A stretch of 64,000 nt of DNA, from assembly GCF_007828955.1 (NCBI RefSeq), contig NZ_VIVR01000001.1:5704001-5768000 (forward strand), read 5' to 3'. A program made the position numbers and the translations under genes. Origin of the DNA: Kitasatospora atroaurantiaca. Lineage in GTDB: Bacteria > Actinomycetota > Actinomycetes > Streptomycetales > Streptomycetaceae. Shown here piece after piece: positions 33,728-42,282 of the stretch (the stretch's first letter is position 1; the number at the start of each line of letters is the position of its first letter). The notes beneath the pieces are model-generated. The model made no database searches. It had not been told where the DNA came from and was given only the letters and a program-made list of their open reading frames with translations.

Positions 33728-34612
33728 ATGACGAAGACTCACAAGCGCCCCCGCCGCAAGCTCATCGCCCTGGCCGCCTCGCTGGGCCTGGCCTCCGCCT
33801 CGCTCGGCCTGTGGGCCGCCACCGGCAGCGCCCAGGCCGTCACCGGTCTCCCCACCCCGGACCACGTGGTCGTCGTGGTGATGGAGAACCACTCCTACTC
33901 CCAGATCATCGGCAGCTCCAGCGCGCCGTACATCAACAACACCCTCAAGGCCGGCGGCGCCAACCTCACCCAGTCCTTCGGCCTCACCCACCCCAGCGAG
34001 CCCAACTACTACATGCTGTTCTCCGGCAGCAACCAGGGCCGCACGGACGACAGCTGTGTGAGCGTCGGCTCCATCTCCGCCGCCAACCTCGGCTCCGAGC
34101 TGATCGCCGCCGGCAAGACCTGGGGCAGCTACAACGAGGGCCTGCCGAGCCAGGGTTCGACGGTCTGCAGCAGCGGCAAGTACGCGCAGAAGCACAACCC
34201 GTGGTTCGGCTTCAGCAACGTGCCGACCAACACCGCGTACACCATGACGCAGTTCCCGACCGACTACACCACGCTGCCGAAGGTCTCCTTCGTCGTCCCG
34301 GACCTGTGCAACGACATGCACGACTGCTCGGTCTCCACCGGCGACACCTGGATCCAGAACAAGCTCGGCGCGTACGCGACCTGGGCCCAGACCCACAACA
34401 GCATCCTCGTCGTCACCTTCGACGAGGACAACCGGCTCTCCGGCAACAAGATCCCGACCGTGTTCTACGGCCAGCACGTCACGCCCGGCAGCAGCACCGG
34501 CACCACGTACAACCACTACAACGTGCTGCGCACCCTGGAGGACCTCGCGGGTCTGACCACCCACGCGGGCAACGCCGGCTCCGCCTCCGACATCACCGGC
34601 ATCTGGAACTGA
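33728..34612 (+). CDS. Secreted phosphoesterase-family acid phosphatase
   Basis: The 294-residue protein has a Sec-type signal peptide (KRPRRK then a hydrophobic core, cleavage near AQA, residue 37) and a phosphoesterase domain beginning DHVVVVVMENHSYSQIIG. Its Glu-Asn pair matches that of the phospholipase C at 3.7 kb. Other features are THPSEPNYYMLFSG and VVTFDEDN. It lacks the C-terminal beta domains of phospholipase C, so it is more like the acid phosphatase branch. ATG 33728 follows GGAGG. The next gene starts 5 bp after the stop, so it heads a three-gene operon with an MFS exporter/importer and a PD40 protein. Phosphate scavenging is a plausible role. Confidence 0.88.
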   Translation: MTKTHKRPRRKLIALAASLGLASASLGLWAATGSAQAVTGLPTPDHVVVVVMENHSYSQIIGSSSAPYINNTLKAGGANLTQSFGLTHPSEPNYYMLFSGSNQGRTDDSCVSVGSISAANLGSELIAAGKTWGSYNEGLPSQGSTVCSSGKYAQKHNPWFGFSNVPTNTAYTMTQFPTDYTTLPKVSFVVPDLCNDMHDCSVSTGDTWIQNKLGAYATWAQTHNSILVVTFDEDNRLSGNKIPTVFYGQHVTPGSSTGTTYNHYNVLRTLEDLAGLTTHAGNAGSASDITGIWN

Positions 34613-34617
34613 CGCCC

Positions 34618-35871
34618 GTGTACCTCGCGGACTCCCGCAGCACCAAGGCTCCCGTCGCCCCGGGCACCCGCCCGGGGCGGCGCGGGGCCGCCGTCCCCGG
34701 CACCGTTCTCGCCCTCGGGGCGGTCAGCCTGATCACCGACATCTCCTCCGAGATGGTCACCGCCGTGCTCCCGCTGTACGTCGTGGCCGGGCTCGGCCTC
34801 TCCCCGCTCGGCTTCGGCCTGCTGGACGGCATCAACAACGGCGTCGGCGCCCTGGTCCGGCTGGTCGGCGGCCACCTCGCCGACCGCGGCGGCCGAGGCC
34901 ACAAGACCGTCGCGGCCGTCGGCTACGGGCTGTCCGCGGTCTGCAAGCCGCTGCTGCTGCTCGCGCACACCGTGCCGCTGATCGGCGCCGTGCTCGCGGT
35001 GGACCGCACCGGAAAGGGCCTGCGCACCGCACCCAGGGACGCGATGATCTCGCTCGCCACCGAGCCCGAACACCGGGGCCGGGCCTTCGGGGTGCACCGC
35101 GCGATGGACACCACCGGCGCACTGCTCGGCCCGCTGGTCGCGTTCGCCGTGCTGCGGGCGACGGTCGACGGCTACGACGCGGTGTTCGCGGTCAGCGGGT
35201 GCATCGCCGCGCTCGGCGTCCTGGTGCTCCTGCTCTTCGTCCCCACCCCCGCCCGCACGGCCGACGCACCGCCGAGGTCTTCGCTGCGCGACTCACTGAC
35301 CCTGCTCCGGCTCCCGGCCCTGCGCCGGCTCGGCCTCTGCGCCGTGCTGCTCGGCCTGACCACCGTCAGCGACTCCTTCCTCTACCTGCTGCTTCAGCGC
35401 CAACTCGGCCTCTCCACCCACCTGTTCCCGCTGCTGCCGCTCGGCACCGCCGCCGCCTTCCTGCTGCTCGCCGTCCCGCTGGGCGCCCTCGCCGACCGGA
35501 TCGGCCGGCGCACGCTCTTCCTCGCCGGGCACGGGGCGCTGCTGCTCGCGTACGTCCTGGTGCTGGCCCGGATCCCGGGCGGCGCGGTGGCGGTGGGCGT
35601 GCTGCTCCTGCACGGCATGTTCTACGCGGCCACCGACGGCGTGCTCGCCGCCGCCACGGCCAACGCCACCCCGGCCGACCAGCAGGGCGCCGGACTCGCG
35701 CTGGTCGGCACCGGCCAGGCGCTGGCCCGGTTCGCCTGCTCGCTCGCCTTCGGCGCCGCCTGGAGCGCCTGGGGAGGCCACACCGCCCTCGCCGCCACCG
35801 CAACCGCCCTGGCAGTCAGCGCAGTTGCCGCCTACTTGCTGCTCCGTTCCCCCGACGAGGTCACCGAATGA
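34618..35871 (+). CDS. MFS transporter in phosphoesterase operon
   Basis: The 417-residue protein has about 12 membrane helices and characteristic MFS loops (GGHLADRGGRGHKTVAAVGY and LADRIGRRTLFLAGH). The segment DRTGKGLRTAPRDAMI after helix 4 is strongly conserved in a subgroup of uncharacterised MFS proteins. GTG 34618 is 5 bp after the phosphatase gene. Its TGA overlaps the ATG of the PD40 protein (ATGA). Tight coupling suggests that the three products work together, for example moving a product released by the phosphatase. Substrate is unknown. Confidence 0.88.
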   Translation: MYLADSRSTKAPVAPGTRPGRRGAAVPGTVLALGAVSLITDISSEMVTAVLPLYVVAGLGLSPLGFGLLDGINNGVGALVRLVGGHLADRGGRGHKTVAAVGYGLSAVCKPLLLLAHTVPLIGAVLAVDRTGKGLRTAPRDAMISLATEPEHRGRAFGVHRAMDTTGALLGPLVAFAVLRATVDGYDAVFAVSGCIAALGVLVLLLFVPTPARTADAPPRSSLRDSLTLLRLPALRRLGLCAVLLGLTTVSDSFLYLLLQRQLGLSTHLFPLLPLGTAAAFLLLAVPLGALADRIGRRTLFLAGHGALLLAYVLVLARIPGGAVAVGVLLLHGMFYAATDGVLAAATANATPADQQGAGLALVGTGQALARFACSLAFGAAWSAWGGHTALAATATALAVSAVAAYLLLRSPDEVTE

Positions 35872-36914
35872 CGCTCCCCCAACCTCCGGCCGGGGGTGCC
35901 CCCATCGCCCGCCTGTTGACCCTGCTGATCGCCGTCCTGCTGCTCGGCGGCATCGGCACGGGCGCGGTGCTGTACGCCGCCGACCGGTCCGGCAAGCGCG
36001 ACGAGGAGCAGCAGGGCGGGCCCGCCGTCCGGGCCGGGAGCGTCTCGCTGCAGCCCGCCGGGCAGCAGCTGGTCTTCCGCAGCATGGCCTGGGGCCCGCA
36101 CCGGGACGAGCTCGCTACCGTCCCGGCCGATCACCCGGACGGCGAGCGCACCGCCTCCGGCGTCAAGTGCCTGCGTTTCCACGCCGCGGCCGGTACCGGG
36201 ATCTGCCTGCAGGCCGTGCACGGCGCGCTGGAGGACACCTACCGGACCGTCATCCTGGACGCCAAGCTGCACGAGCTGCACACCTTCCCGGCCGCCGGCA
36301 TCCCGACCCGCGCCCGCGTCTCGCCCTCCGGGTACCTCGCCGCCTGGACGGTCTTCGTCAGCGGCGACTCGTACGCGGGGACCGACTTCTCCACCCGCAC
36401 CGCCATCGTGGACACCCGTACCTGGGCCCTTCAGGACAACCTGGAGACGTACGCCATCACCAAGGACGGCCACCCGTTCCAGTCCCACGACACCAACATC
36501 TGGGGCGTCACCTTCGCCGACGACACCCGCTTCTACGCGACCCTGGCCACCGGCGGCCACACCTACCTCGTCCAGGGCGACGTCACCGCGCGCACCCTCA
36601 CCACGCTGCACCAGAACGTCGAGTGCCCGTCCCTGTCGCCCGACGGCACCCGGGTCGCCTACAAGAAGCGCGCCCCCGGCGCGCCCGCCGACGCACCCTG
36701 GCGGCTGTACGTACTCGACCTGCGCACCATGACCGAGACCGCCACCGCCGAGCAGCGCAACATCGACGACCAGGCCCTCTGGGCCGACGACTCCACCCTG
36801 GTCTACGCCCTCCCCGGCGACTTCGGCGCCGATCTCTGGACCACCCCGGCCGACGGCAGCGGCAGCCCCCGCCGGCTCGTTTCCGCCGCCGTCGCCCCGG
36901 CCTACCTCGGCTGA
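35868..36914 (+). CDS. Membrane-anchored TolB-like beta-propeller protein
   Basis: The 348-residue protein has an N-terminal transmembrane anchor (about residues 13-38) and an extracellular region with PD40/WD-like repeats (SMAWGPHRDELA, ARVSPSGYLAAW, NIWGVTFADDTRFYA, CPSLSPDGTRVAYKK, QALWADDSTLVYAL). These fit a six-bladed TolB-type propeller. ATG 35868 overlaps the MFS stop. Codons 3-13 coincide with a dispersed GC-rich repeat that is intergenic elsewhere, so the N-terminus may have been gained by capture of a repeat. It may scaffold the phosphatase or transporter. No function is known to me. Confidence 0.85.
   Translation: MTLPQPPAGGAPIARLLTLLIAVLLLGGIGTGAVLYAADRSGKRDEEQQGGPAVRAGSVSLQPAGQQLVFRSMAWGPHRDELATVPADHPDGERTASGVKCLRFHAAAGTGICLQAVHGALEDTYRTVILDAKLHELHTFPAAGIPTRARVSPSGYLAAWTVFVSGDSYAGTDFSTRTAIVDTRTWALQDNLETYAITKDGHPFQSHDTNIWGVTFADDTRFYATLATGGHTYLVQGDVTARTLTTLHQNVECPSLSPDGTRVAYKKRAPGAPADAPWRLYVLDLRTMTETATAEQRNIDDQALWADDSTLVYALPGDFGADLWTTPADGSGSPRRLVSAAVAPAYLG
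35874..35905. repeat. Short GC-rich dispersed repeat, copy 2 (coding)
   Basis: CTCCCCCAACCTCCGGCC followed by GGGGGTGCCCCCAT is the inverted, near-identical copy of the 30443-30475 unit. It forms codons 3-13 of the propeller protein, giving residues LPQPPAGGAPI. Confidence 0.65.
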
Positions 36915-36989
36915 ACGGCCCCGGCCGCGGCGGCAGACCGACGGCGCGGCGTGCCGCCGTCGGCCGGGCAACGGTGGACATAGTGGGCC

Positions 36990-38012
36990 ATGCACAGCTC
37001 CGTCCCCGGCCGAGCGTCGGCGATCCCCCGGCGGGTGGTGCTGCTCGGTGCGGCCGGCGGCCTGCTGGCCGGCGCGGGCTGCTCCAGCGCGTCCACGACC
37101 GCACCCGGGCAGACTCCCGCCTCGCCCTCACCCGCCTCGCCCTCACCCGGCTCGGCCACGCCCTCTGCGGCTGCCACCCTCCCCGCCACGACCCCCTGGA
37201 CGCCAGGGCCGGGTGAGGTGCAGCCGGACGTCAAGCTGCGGGCCGTCCAGCTGGTGGAGGCCCTGGGCGCCTGGCCTCCCGGCGGCCAGGGCATCGCGGC
37301 GGCCCGGGCCAGGGTCAGCGCGCTCGGCCTCGACCCCGCCCTGGCCGACCAGGCCGGACCGCTGCTCCCGGCGGCGGACCGGGCCGCCCTCCAGGTGGTC
37401 GACGCCCAGTACGGCGGCATCCTCACCGACTCGGCCAGCGTGCTGGTGGTCTGCGACCAGTGGACCGCATCCGCCGACGGCCCGGTCACGCCCGGCGGCA
37501 CCACGGTGGACGTACGCCTCGATGCAGCCCAACCCCGCTGGACGGTGACGGCCCTGCATCCCGCCGAGCCCGGCGCGCCCGCCGCCACCCTCAGCGACGC
37601 CGCCCGCCAGGTCCTGGCCGAGCCCCGCATCCAGCTCCCCCCGGCCTCGCAGGCGGACATCCGCAGCGGCGCCGTCCACGACACCGTGCTGCGGGCCATG
37701 CTGACGCTCTCCGGGACCTACCGGATGTACGTCAGCGTGGTCCGCTCCGGGCACCCCCTGGACGTCTTCGGTACCAACCGGCCCAGCGACCACCCGGTCG
37801 GCAGGGCCTTCGACGTGTGGCAGATCGACGGGCACGCGGTGGTCGACCCGCAGACCCCGCACGACCTGGTCGACGGCTTCATGCGGGCCGCCGCAGCCGC
37901 CGGTTCGTACAACGTCGGCGGCCCGCGCCAACTCTCCGGGGGTGCCACCTCCCAGCAGTTCTTCACGGACGACACCCACCACGACCACGTGCACGTCGGG
38001 TTCCTGACCTGA
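36990..38012 (+). CDS. Lipoprotein with M15-like (D-Ala-D-Ala carboxypeptidase) metallopeptidase domain
   Basis: The 340-residue protein has a signal containing RR and a lipobox-like GAGC at residue 31, a Ser/Pro/Thr-rich linker (~33-70) and an uncharacterised middle domain. The C-terminal ~120 residues resemble zinc peptidase M15: SDHPVGRAFDVW (His and Asp ligands, S-x-H-x2-G-x-A-x-D pattern) and the final HHDHVHVGF. It is likely tethered outside the membrane and acts on peptidoglycan or a related peptide. The ATG at 36990 is 75 bp after the propeller gene. The middle domain could be regulatory. Catalysis is inferred from the motif only. Confidence 0.78.
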   Translation: MHSSVPGRASAIPRRVVLLGAAGGLLAGAGCSSASTTAPGQTPASPSPASPSPGSATPSAAATLPATTPWTPGPGEVQPDVKLRAVQLVEALGAWPPGGQGIAAARARVSALGLDPALADQAGPLLPAADRAALQVVDAQYGGILTDSASVLVVCDQWTASADGPVTPGGTTVDVRLDAAQPRWTVTALHPAEPGAPAATLSDAARQVLAEPRIQLPPASQADIRSGAVHDTVLRAMLTLSGTYRMYVSVVRSGHPLDVFGTNRPSDHPVGRAFDVWQIDGHAVVDPQTPHDLVDGFMRAAAAAGSYNVGGPRQLSGGATSQQFFTDDTHHDHVHVGFLT

Positions 38013-38154
38013 CGCTGCGTCAGGCGAGCGGTCGAAGCATGACGATTCGGCCGAACGAGTGGCCGTCCCGGCGTGTAGGGGGCGCGTACCACCGATGCGA
38101 GGGGCGAGCTGCGGCAGTGTCGGGCCGAGTTGTCGCTCTCCGAGAGGCCGAACC

Positions 38155-39798
38155 ATGTCATCGACCGACCTGGTGACCCCGCCAGCCAGCCCGCCCGGCA
38201 GCAAGTTGCGCCGTGAGGTGGGACTGATCGGGCTGCTGTGGGCCTCGGTCGGCGCGATCATCGGTTCCGGCTGGCTGTTCGGTGCGAAGACCGCCGTGGT
38301 GGCGGCCGGGCCGGCGTCGGTGCTCTCCTGGGTGATCGGCTCCGTGGCCATCGTGCTGCTGGCGCTGGTGCACGCCGAGCTGGGCGGCCTGTTCCCGGTG
38401 GCGGGTGGCACGGCGCGGTACCCGCACTACGCGTTCGGGGGCTTCGCCGGGATGTCCTTCGGCTGGTACTCCTGGCTGCAGGCCGCGACGATCGCGCCGA
38501 TCGAGGTCCAGGCGATGATCAACTACGCCGGGCACTGGTCCTGGGCCGACGGATTCCTGCACCCGAACGGGACCCTGACCACCCAGGGTTTCATCGTGGC
38601 GGCCGCCCTGCTGGCGCTCTTCGTGGGGATCAACTTCCTCGGCGTCAAGATCCTCGCGTTCACCAACAACGCGGCCACCTGGTGGAAGGTGGCCGTCCCG
38701 CTGCTCACCATCCTGGTGTTCGCGGTCAAGGAGTTCCACGGCGACAACTTCACGTCGCAGCAGTTCGCTCCGTTCGGAGCGAAGGGCGTTCTGACGGCCA
38801 TCAGCACCAGCGGGGTGATCTTCGCGCTGCTCGGCTTCGAGCAGGCGATCCAGTGGGCCGGGGAGAGCATGCACCCCAAGCGGGACATCCCGCGGGCCGT
38901 CCTCGGTTCGGTGCTGATCGGCACGGTGATCTACGTACTGCTCCAGGTCGTCTTCATCGGTTCGCTGCCGCCCGACACCTTCGCCGCGGGCTGGGCGCAC
39001 CTCGACTTCCCCGGCATCACCGGCCCCTTCGCCGGCCTGGCGACCCTGATCGGACTGGGCTGGCTGGCGAGCATCCTCTACGTCGACGCGATCATCTCCC
39101 CGGGTGGCACCGGCCTGATCTACGTCACCTCCAGCTCGCGGATCTCGTACGGTCTGAGCCGTAACGGCTATGCGCCGCAGACGATCCAGCACACGGACCG
39201 GCGCGCCGTGCCGTGGGTCGGACTGATCGTCGCCTTCGTGGCCGGTGTGCTCTGCTTCCTGCCGTTCCCGAGCTGGCAGCGGCTGGTCAGCTTCATCACC
39301 TCGGCGGTCGTGCTGATGTATGCGGGCGCCCCGCTGGCCTTCGGGGTGATGCGCAAGCGGCTTCCGGCCCTCGAGCGGTCGTACCACCTGCCCGGGGGCG
39401 CGGTCATCTCCCCGCTGGCCTTCGCCGTCGCCAGCCTGGTCATCTACTGGGCCGGCTGGGGCACCCTGTGGCGGCTCGGCGCGGCGATCGTGATCGGCTA
39501 TCTGCTGCTGGGCTCGTACGCCGCCTACGCCACGGTCAAGGGCCTGCCGAACGCGCCGCGGATGGACTTCAAGGCGGGGCAGTGGCTGCCGGTGTACCTG
39601 ATCGGGATGGGCGTGATCTCCTGGCAGGGCACCTTCGGCGAGGGCGCCGCCGGCAACCTGCCGCTCTGGTGGGACATCGGGGTGGTCGTGGTGTTCGCCC
39701 TGGTGATCTACTACTGGGCGCTCGCGGTGGCACTGCCCGTCGCGGAGATCGAGCGCAACATCCTGGGCGTCGAGGTGGTCGAGGCCGGCGGTCACTGA
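38155..39798 (+). CDS. APC-superfamily amino-acid permease
   Basis: The 547-residue protein has about 12-14 membrane helices. The first, GLLWASVGAIIGSGWLFGA, carries the GSG substrate-backbone loop of APC transporters, and ISTSGVIFALLGFEQAIQWAGE is helix 6. The sequence resembles aspartate:proton symporter-like (YveA type) permeases, so an acidic amino acid is possible. ATG 38155 follows GAGAGG. Its 3' end overlaps the convergent OsmC gene by 7 bp. Confidence 0.88.
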   Translation: MSSTDLVTPPASPPGSKLRREVGLIGLLWASVGAIIGSGWLFGAKTAVVAAGPASVLSWVIGSVAIVLLALVHAELGGLFPVAGGTARYPHYAFGGFAGMSFGWYSWLQAATIAPIEVQAMINYAGHWSWADGFLHPNGTLTTQGFIVAAALLALFVGINFLGVKILAFTNNAATWWKVAVPLLTILVFAVKEFHGDNFTSQQFAPFGAKGVLTAISTSGVIFALLGFEQAIQWAGESMHPKRDIPRAVLGSVLIGTVIYVLLQVVFIGSLPPDTFAAGWAHLDFPGITGPFAGLATLIGLGWLASILYVDAIISPGGTGLIYVTSSSRISYGLSRNGYAPQTIQHTDRRAVPWVGLIVAFVAGVLCFLPFPSWQRLVSFITSAVVLMYAGAPLAFGVMRKRLPALERSYHLPGGAVISPLAFAVASLVIYWAGWGTLWRLGAAIVIGYLLLGSYAAYATVKGLPNAPRMDFKAGQWLPVYLIGMGVISWQGTFGEGAAGNLPLWWDIGVVVVFALVIYYWALAVALPVAEIERNILGVEVVEAGGH

Positions 39799-40292
39799 CC
39801 GGTCGTCACACCGGGCTCCCTCACGGAGACCGTCGGCTCGTGCCGGACCGGGAAGTTGACCGAGTTGGCGATGAAGCAGGCCCGGTGGGCGTCCTCGTGC
39901 AGCGCGAGGGCCTGCTCGGCCATCGACGCCTCGGCCACCTCGATCCGGGGGCGCAGGACGGCCTCGGTGAAGTGGCCGCCCTCGGCGGTCTCGGCCATGG
40001 TGCCCACCGGGTCGTCGACGTACGCGGTGACCACGACGCCGTTGACCGCACAGAAGTGCAGGTACCAGAGCAGGTGGCACTGCGAGATCGAGGCGAGCAG
40101 CAGCTGCTCGGGGTTCCAGCGTGCGGGGTCGCCCCGGAACGCCGGGTCCGAGCTGCCGGGGATGGGCGGCCTGCCGGCCGCCGACACCTCGTGGGAGCGC
40201 TCGTAGGCCCGGTAACCGCTCGTCCCGCTACCGGTGTTGCCCGTCCAGGTGACCTGGGCGGTGTACGTGTGGAGCTCCGGAGAGGTCGTCAT
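39792..40292 (-). CDS. OsmC-family peroxiredoxin-like protein
   Basis: The 166-residue protein has the OsmC/Ohr fold. The two redox Cys are expected in LASISQCHLLWYLHFC and HRACFIANSVNFPV. Such proteins reduce organic hydroperoxides in the cytoplasm. The start is ATG 40292. It ends in a 7-bp overlap with the convergent permease gene and lies 9 bp downstream of cobB, so it may be the last gene read from the cobalamin operon, although no cobalamin function is known for it. Confidence 0.88.
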   Translation of the reverse strand: MTTSPELHTYTAQVTWTGNTGSGTSGYRAYERSHEVSAAGRPPIPGSSDPAFRGDPARWNPEQLLLASISQCHLLWYLHFCAVNGVVVTAYVDDPVGTMAETAEGGHFTEAVLRPRIEVAEASMAEQALALHEDAHRACFIANSVNFPVRHEPTVSVREPGVTTGQ

Positions 40293-40301
40293 GGGCCCAG
40301 T

Positions 40302-41678
40302 CTACGAACCGGCCGGCCCTCGCCCGTGCCTGGCCGCCGCGCCGACCAGGCGCTCCGCCAACTGCGGTGCGCCCGCCCAGTGCAGGTGGAGGTACGAGGC
40401 GTGCACCGAGCCGCTGGCGAAGCCCTCGGTACGCGGCCCGGTCGGCCCGTGCCAGCCCCAGGCGGGGGAGGGGCCGGCACCGGGCTCGCAGACCGTACGG
40501 TGGAACTCGTGGCCCCGGACCCGCGTGCCCGCCGGGGCGAGGGTGCTGTCGGTGAGGGCGACGGCCTCGCGGTAGCCGAGGGTGAGCCTCTCCGTCATCC
40601 GGGCGGTGGCGTCGAGCACGCCGCACATCGGTGCGCCGTCCAACTCCCTGCCCAGGTACAGGAGTCCGGCGCACTCGGCGCTGATGGGCGCACCGGAGGC
40701 GGCGAGGGCGGCGATCGAGGAGCGTAGCTGGGCGTTGGCGCTCAGCTCGGACACGTACATCTCGGGGAAGCCGCCGCCGATCACCAGGCCCGAGGCGCCG
40801 TCCGGCAGCGTGGCGTCGTGCAGCGGGTCGAACGGGACGACCTCCGCGCCCGCCGCCGCGAGCAGTTCGGCGTTCTCCGCGTACGAGAACGAGAACGCAG
40901 CCCCCGAGGCCAGCGCGATCCGGGGCCGCCCGGCCACCGGGGTGACCTCCTCGGCCGCCGACCAGGGCGCCGCCGTCAGCGGCGGAGCGCTTCGCGCCAG
41001 CGCCAGCAGCGCGTCCAGGTCGACCGAGCGGCCGATCAGTTCGCCCATGTCGCGGACGGCCCGCAGCGCGTCCGCCGACCGCTCCACGGCCGGGATCAGC
41101 CCGAGGTGCCGGGACGGCGTCGCCACGGCGGCGGTCCGGCGCACCGAGCCGAGGACGGGCACGCCCGACCCCTCCTCCAGGGCCTCCCGCAGCAGCTCCT
41201 CGTGCCGGTCCGAGGCCACCCGGTTGAGGATCACCCCGGCCAGCCGTACCTCCGGGTCCCAGGAGGCGAAGCCGTGCACCAGCGCGGCCACCGACCGGGA
41301 CTGCGAGGAGGCGTCCACCACCAGCACCACCGGCGCCCGCAGCAGCTTCGCCACATGGGCCGTGGACGCCAACTCGCCCCGCCCGGCCGCCCCGTCGAAC
41401 AGCCCCATCACGCCTTCGACCACCGCCACGTCGGCCCTGGCGGCGCCGTGCAGGAACAGCGGTGCCACCCGCTCCGGGCCGCACATGAAGGCGTCCAGGT
41501 TGCGCCCGGGACGCCCGGCGGCCAGTCCGTGGTAGCCGGGGTCGATGTAGTCCGGCCCGACCTTGTGCGGGGAGACCGTCAGGCCCCTGGCGGCGAGCGC
41601 CGCCATCAGGCCGGTGGCGACAGTGGTCTTGCCCGCGCCGGAGGACGGCGCGGCGATGACGAGACGGGGGATGTTCAA
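40302..41678 (-). CDS. cobB: Cobyrinic acid a,c-diamide synthase
   Basis: The 458-residue enzyme amidates (hydrogeno)byrinate at the a and c side chains with glutamine and ATP. The N-terminal dethiobiotin-synthetase-like domain has the P-loop APSSGAGKTT and KVGPDYIDPGYH. The C-terminal glutamine amidotransferase domain has the nucleophile Cys in ISAECAGLLYLG and a final His in RGHEFH. ATG 41678 is 4 bp after the cobO stop. It is the last core gene of the riboswitch-led operon. Confidence 0.93.
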   Translation of the reverse strand: MNIPRLVIAAPSSGAGKTTVATGLMAALAARGLTVSPHKVGPDYIDPGYHGLAAGRPGRNLDAFMCGPERVAPLFLHGAARADVAVVEGVMGLFDGAAGRGELASTAHVAKLLRAPVVLVVDASSQSRSVAALVHGFASWDPEVRLAGVILNRVASDRHEELLREALEEGSGVPVLGSVRRTAAVATPSRHLGLIPAVERSADALRAVRDMGELIGRSVDLDALLALARSAPPLTAAPWSAAEEVTPVAGRPRIALASGAAFSFSYAENAELLAAAGAEVVPFDPLHDATLPDGASGLVIGGGFPEMYVSELSANAQLRSSIAALAASGAPISAECAGLLYLGRELDGAPMCGVLDATARMTERLTLGYREAVALTDSTLAPAGTRVRGHEFHRTVCEPGAGPSPAWGWHGPTGPRTEGFASGSVHASYLHLHWAGAPQLAERLVGAAARHGRGPAGS

Positions 41679-41682
41679 GGGC

Positions 41683-42279
41683 CTACCACTCGATACCGCG
41701 CTGGCCCTTGCGGCCCGCGTCCATGGGGTGCTTGACCTTGGTCATCTCGGTGACCAGGTCGGCGAATTCGGTCAGCGCCTCGGGGGCGTAGCGGCCGGTG
41801 ATGACCACGTGCTGGCTGCCGGGACGGTCCTTCAGCACCGCCAGCACCTCGTCCACGTCGATCCAGCCCCAGTGCATCGGGTAGGTGAACTCGTCCAGCA
41901 CGTAGAAGCGGTAGCTCTCGGCGGCCAGGTCGCGCTTGACCTGCTCCCAGCCCTCCTTGGCCGCCTCCTCGCTGGACTCGATGTCCCGCTGCACCCAGGA
42001 CCAGCCCTCGCCCATCTTGTGCCAGTCCACCGTGCCGCCCTCGCCGGAGGCGCCGAGCACGCGCAGCGCGTTCTCCTCGCCGACCTTCCACTTGGCGGAC
42101 TTCACGAACTGGAACACCCCGATCGGCCAGCCCTGGTTCCAGGCCCGCAGCGCCATCCCGAAGGCGGCGGTGGACTTGCCCTTCCCGGGCCCGGTGTGCA
42201 CGGCGGTGATCGGCAGCGTACGGCGCTGACGGGTCGTCAGGCCGTCGTCGGGGACGGTCTCGGGGATACCCTTCGGCAT
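41683..42279 (-). CDS. cobO: Corrinoid adenosyltransferase
   Basis: The 198-residue enzyme transfers the adenosyl group from ATP to cob(I)alamin precursors. Visible motifs are the P-loop GPGKGKSTAAFG, VGEENALRVLG and VLDEFTYPMHWGWID, all typical of the CobO/CobA/BtuR family. ATG 42279 is 3 bp after the chelatase stop. It supplies adenosylcobalamin for enzymes such as the ethylmalonyl-CoA mutase at 56.4 kb. Confidence 0.93.
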   Translation of the reverse strand: MPKGIPETVPDDGLTTRQRRTLPITAVHTGPGKGKSTAAFGMALRAWNQGWPIGVFQFVKSAKWKVGEENALRVLGASGEGGTVDWHKMGEGWSWVQRDIESSEEAAKEGWEQVKRDLAAESYRFYVLDEFTYPMHWGWIDVDEVLAVLKDRPGSQHVVITGRYAPEALTEFADLVTEMTKVKHPMDAGRKGQRGIEW

Positions 42280-42282
42280 GGC

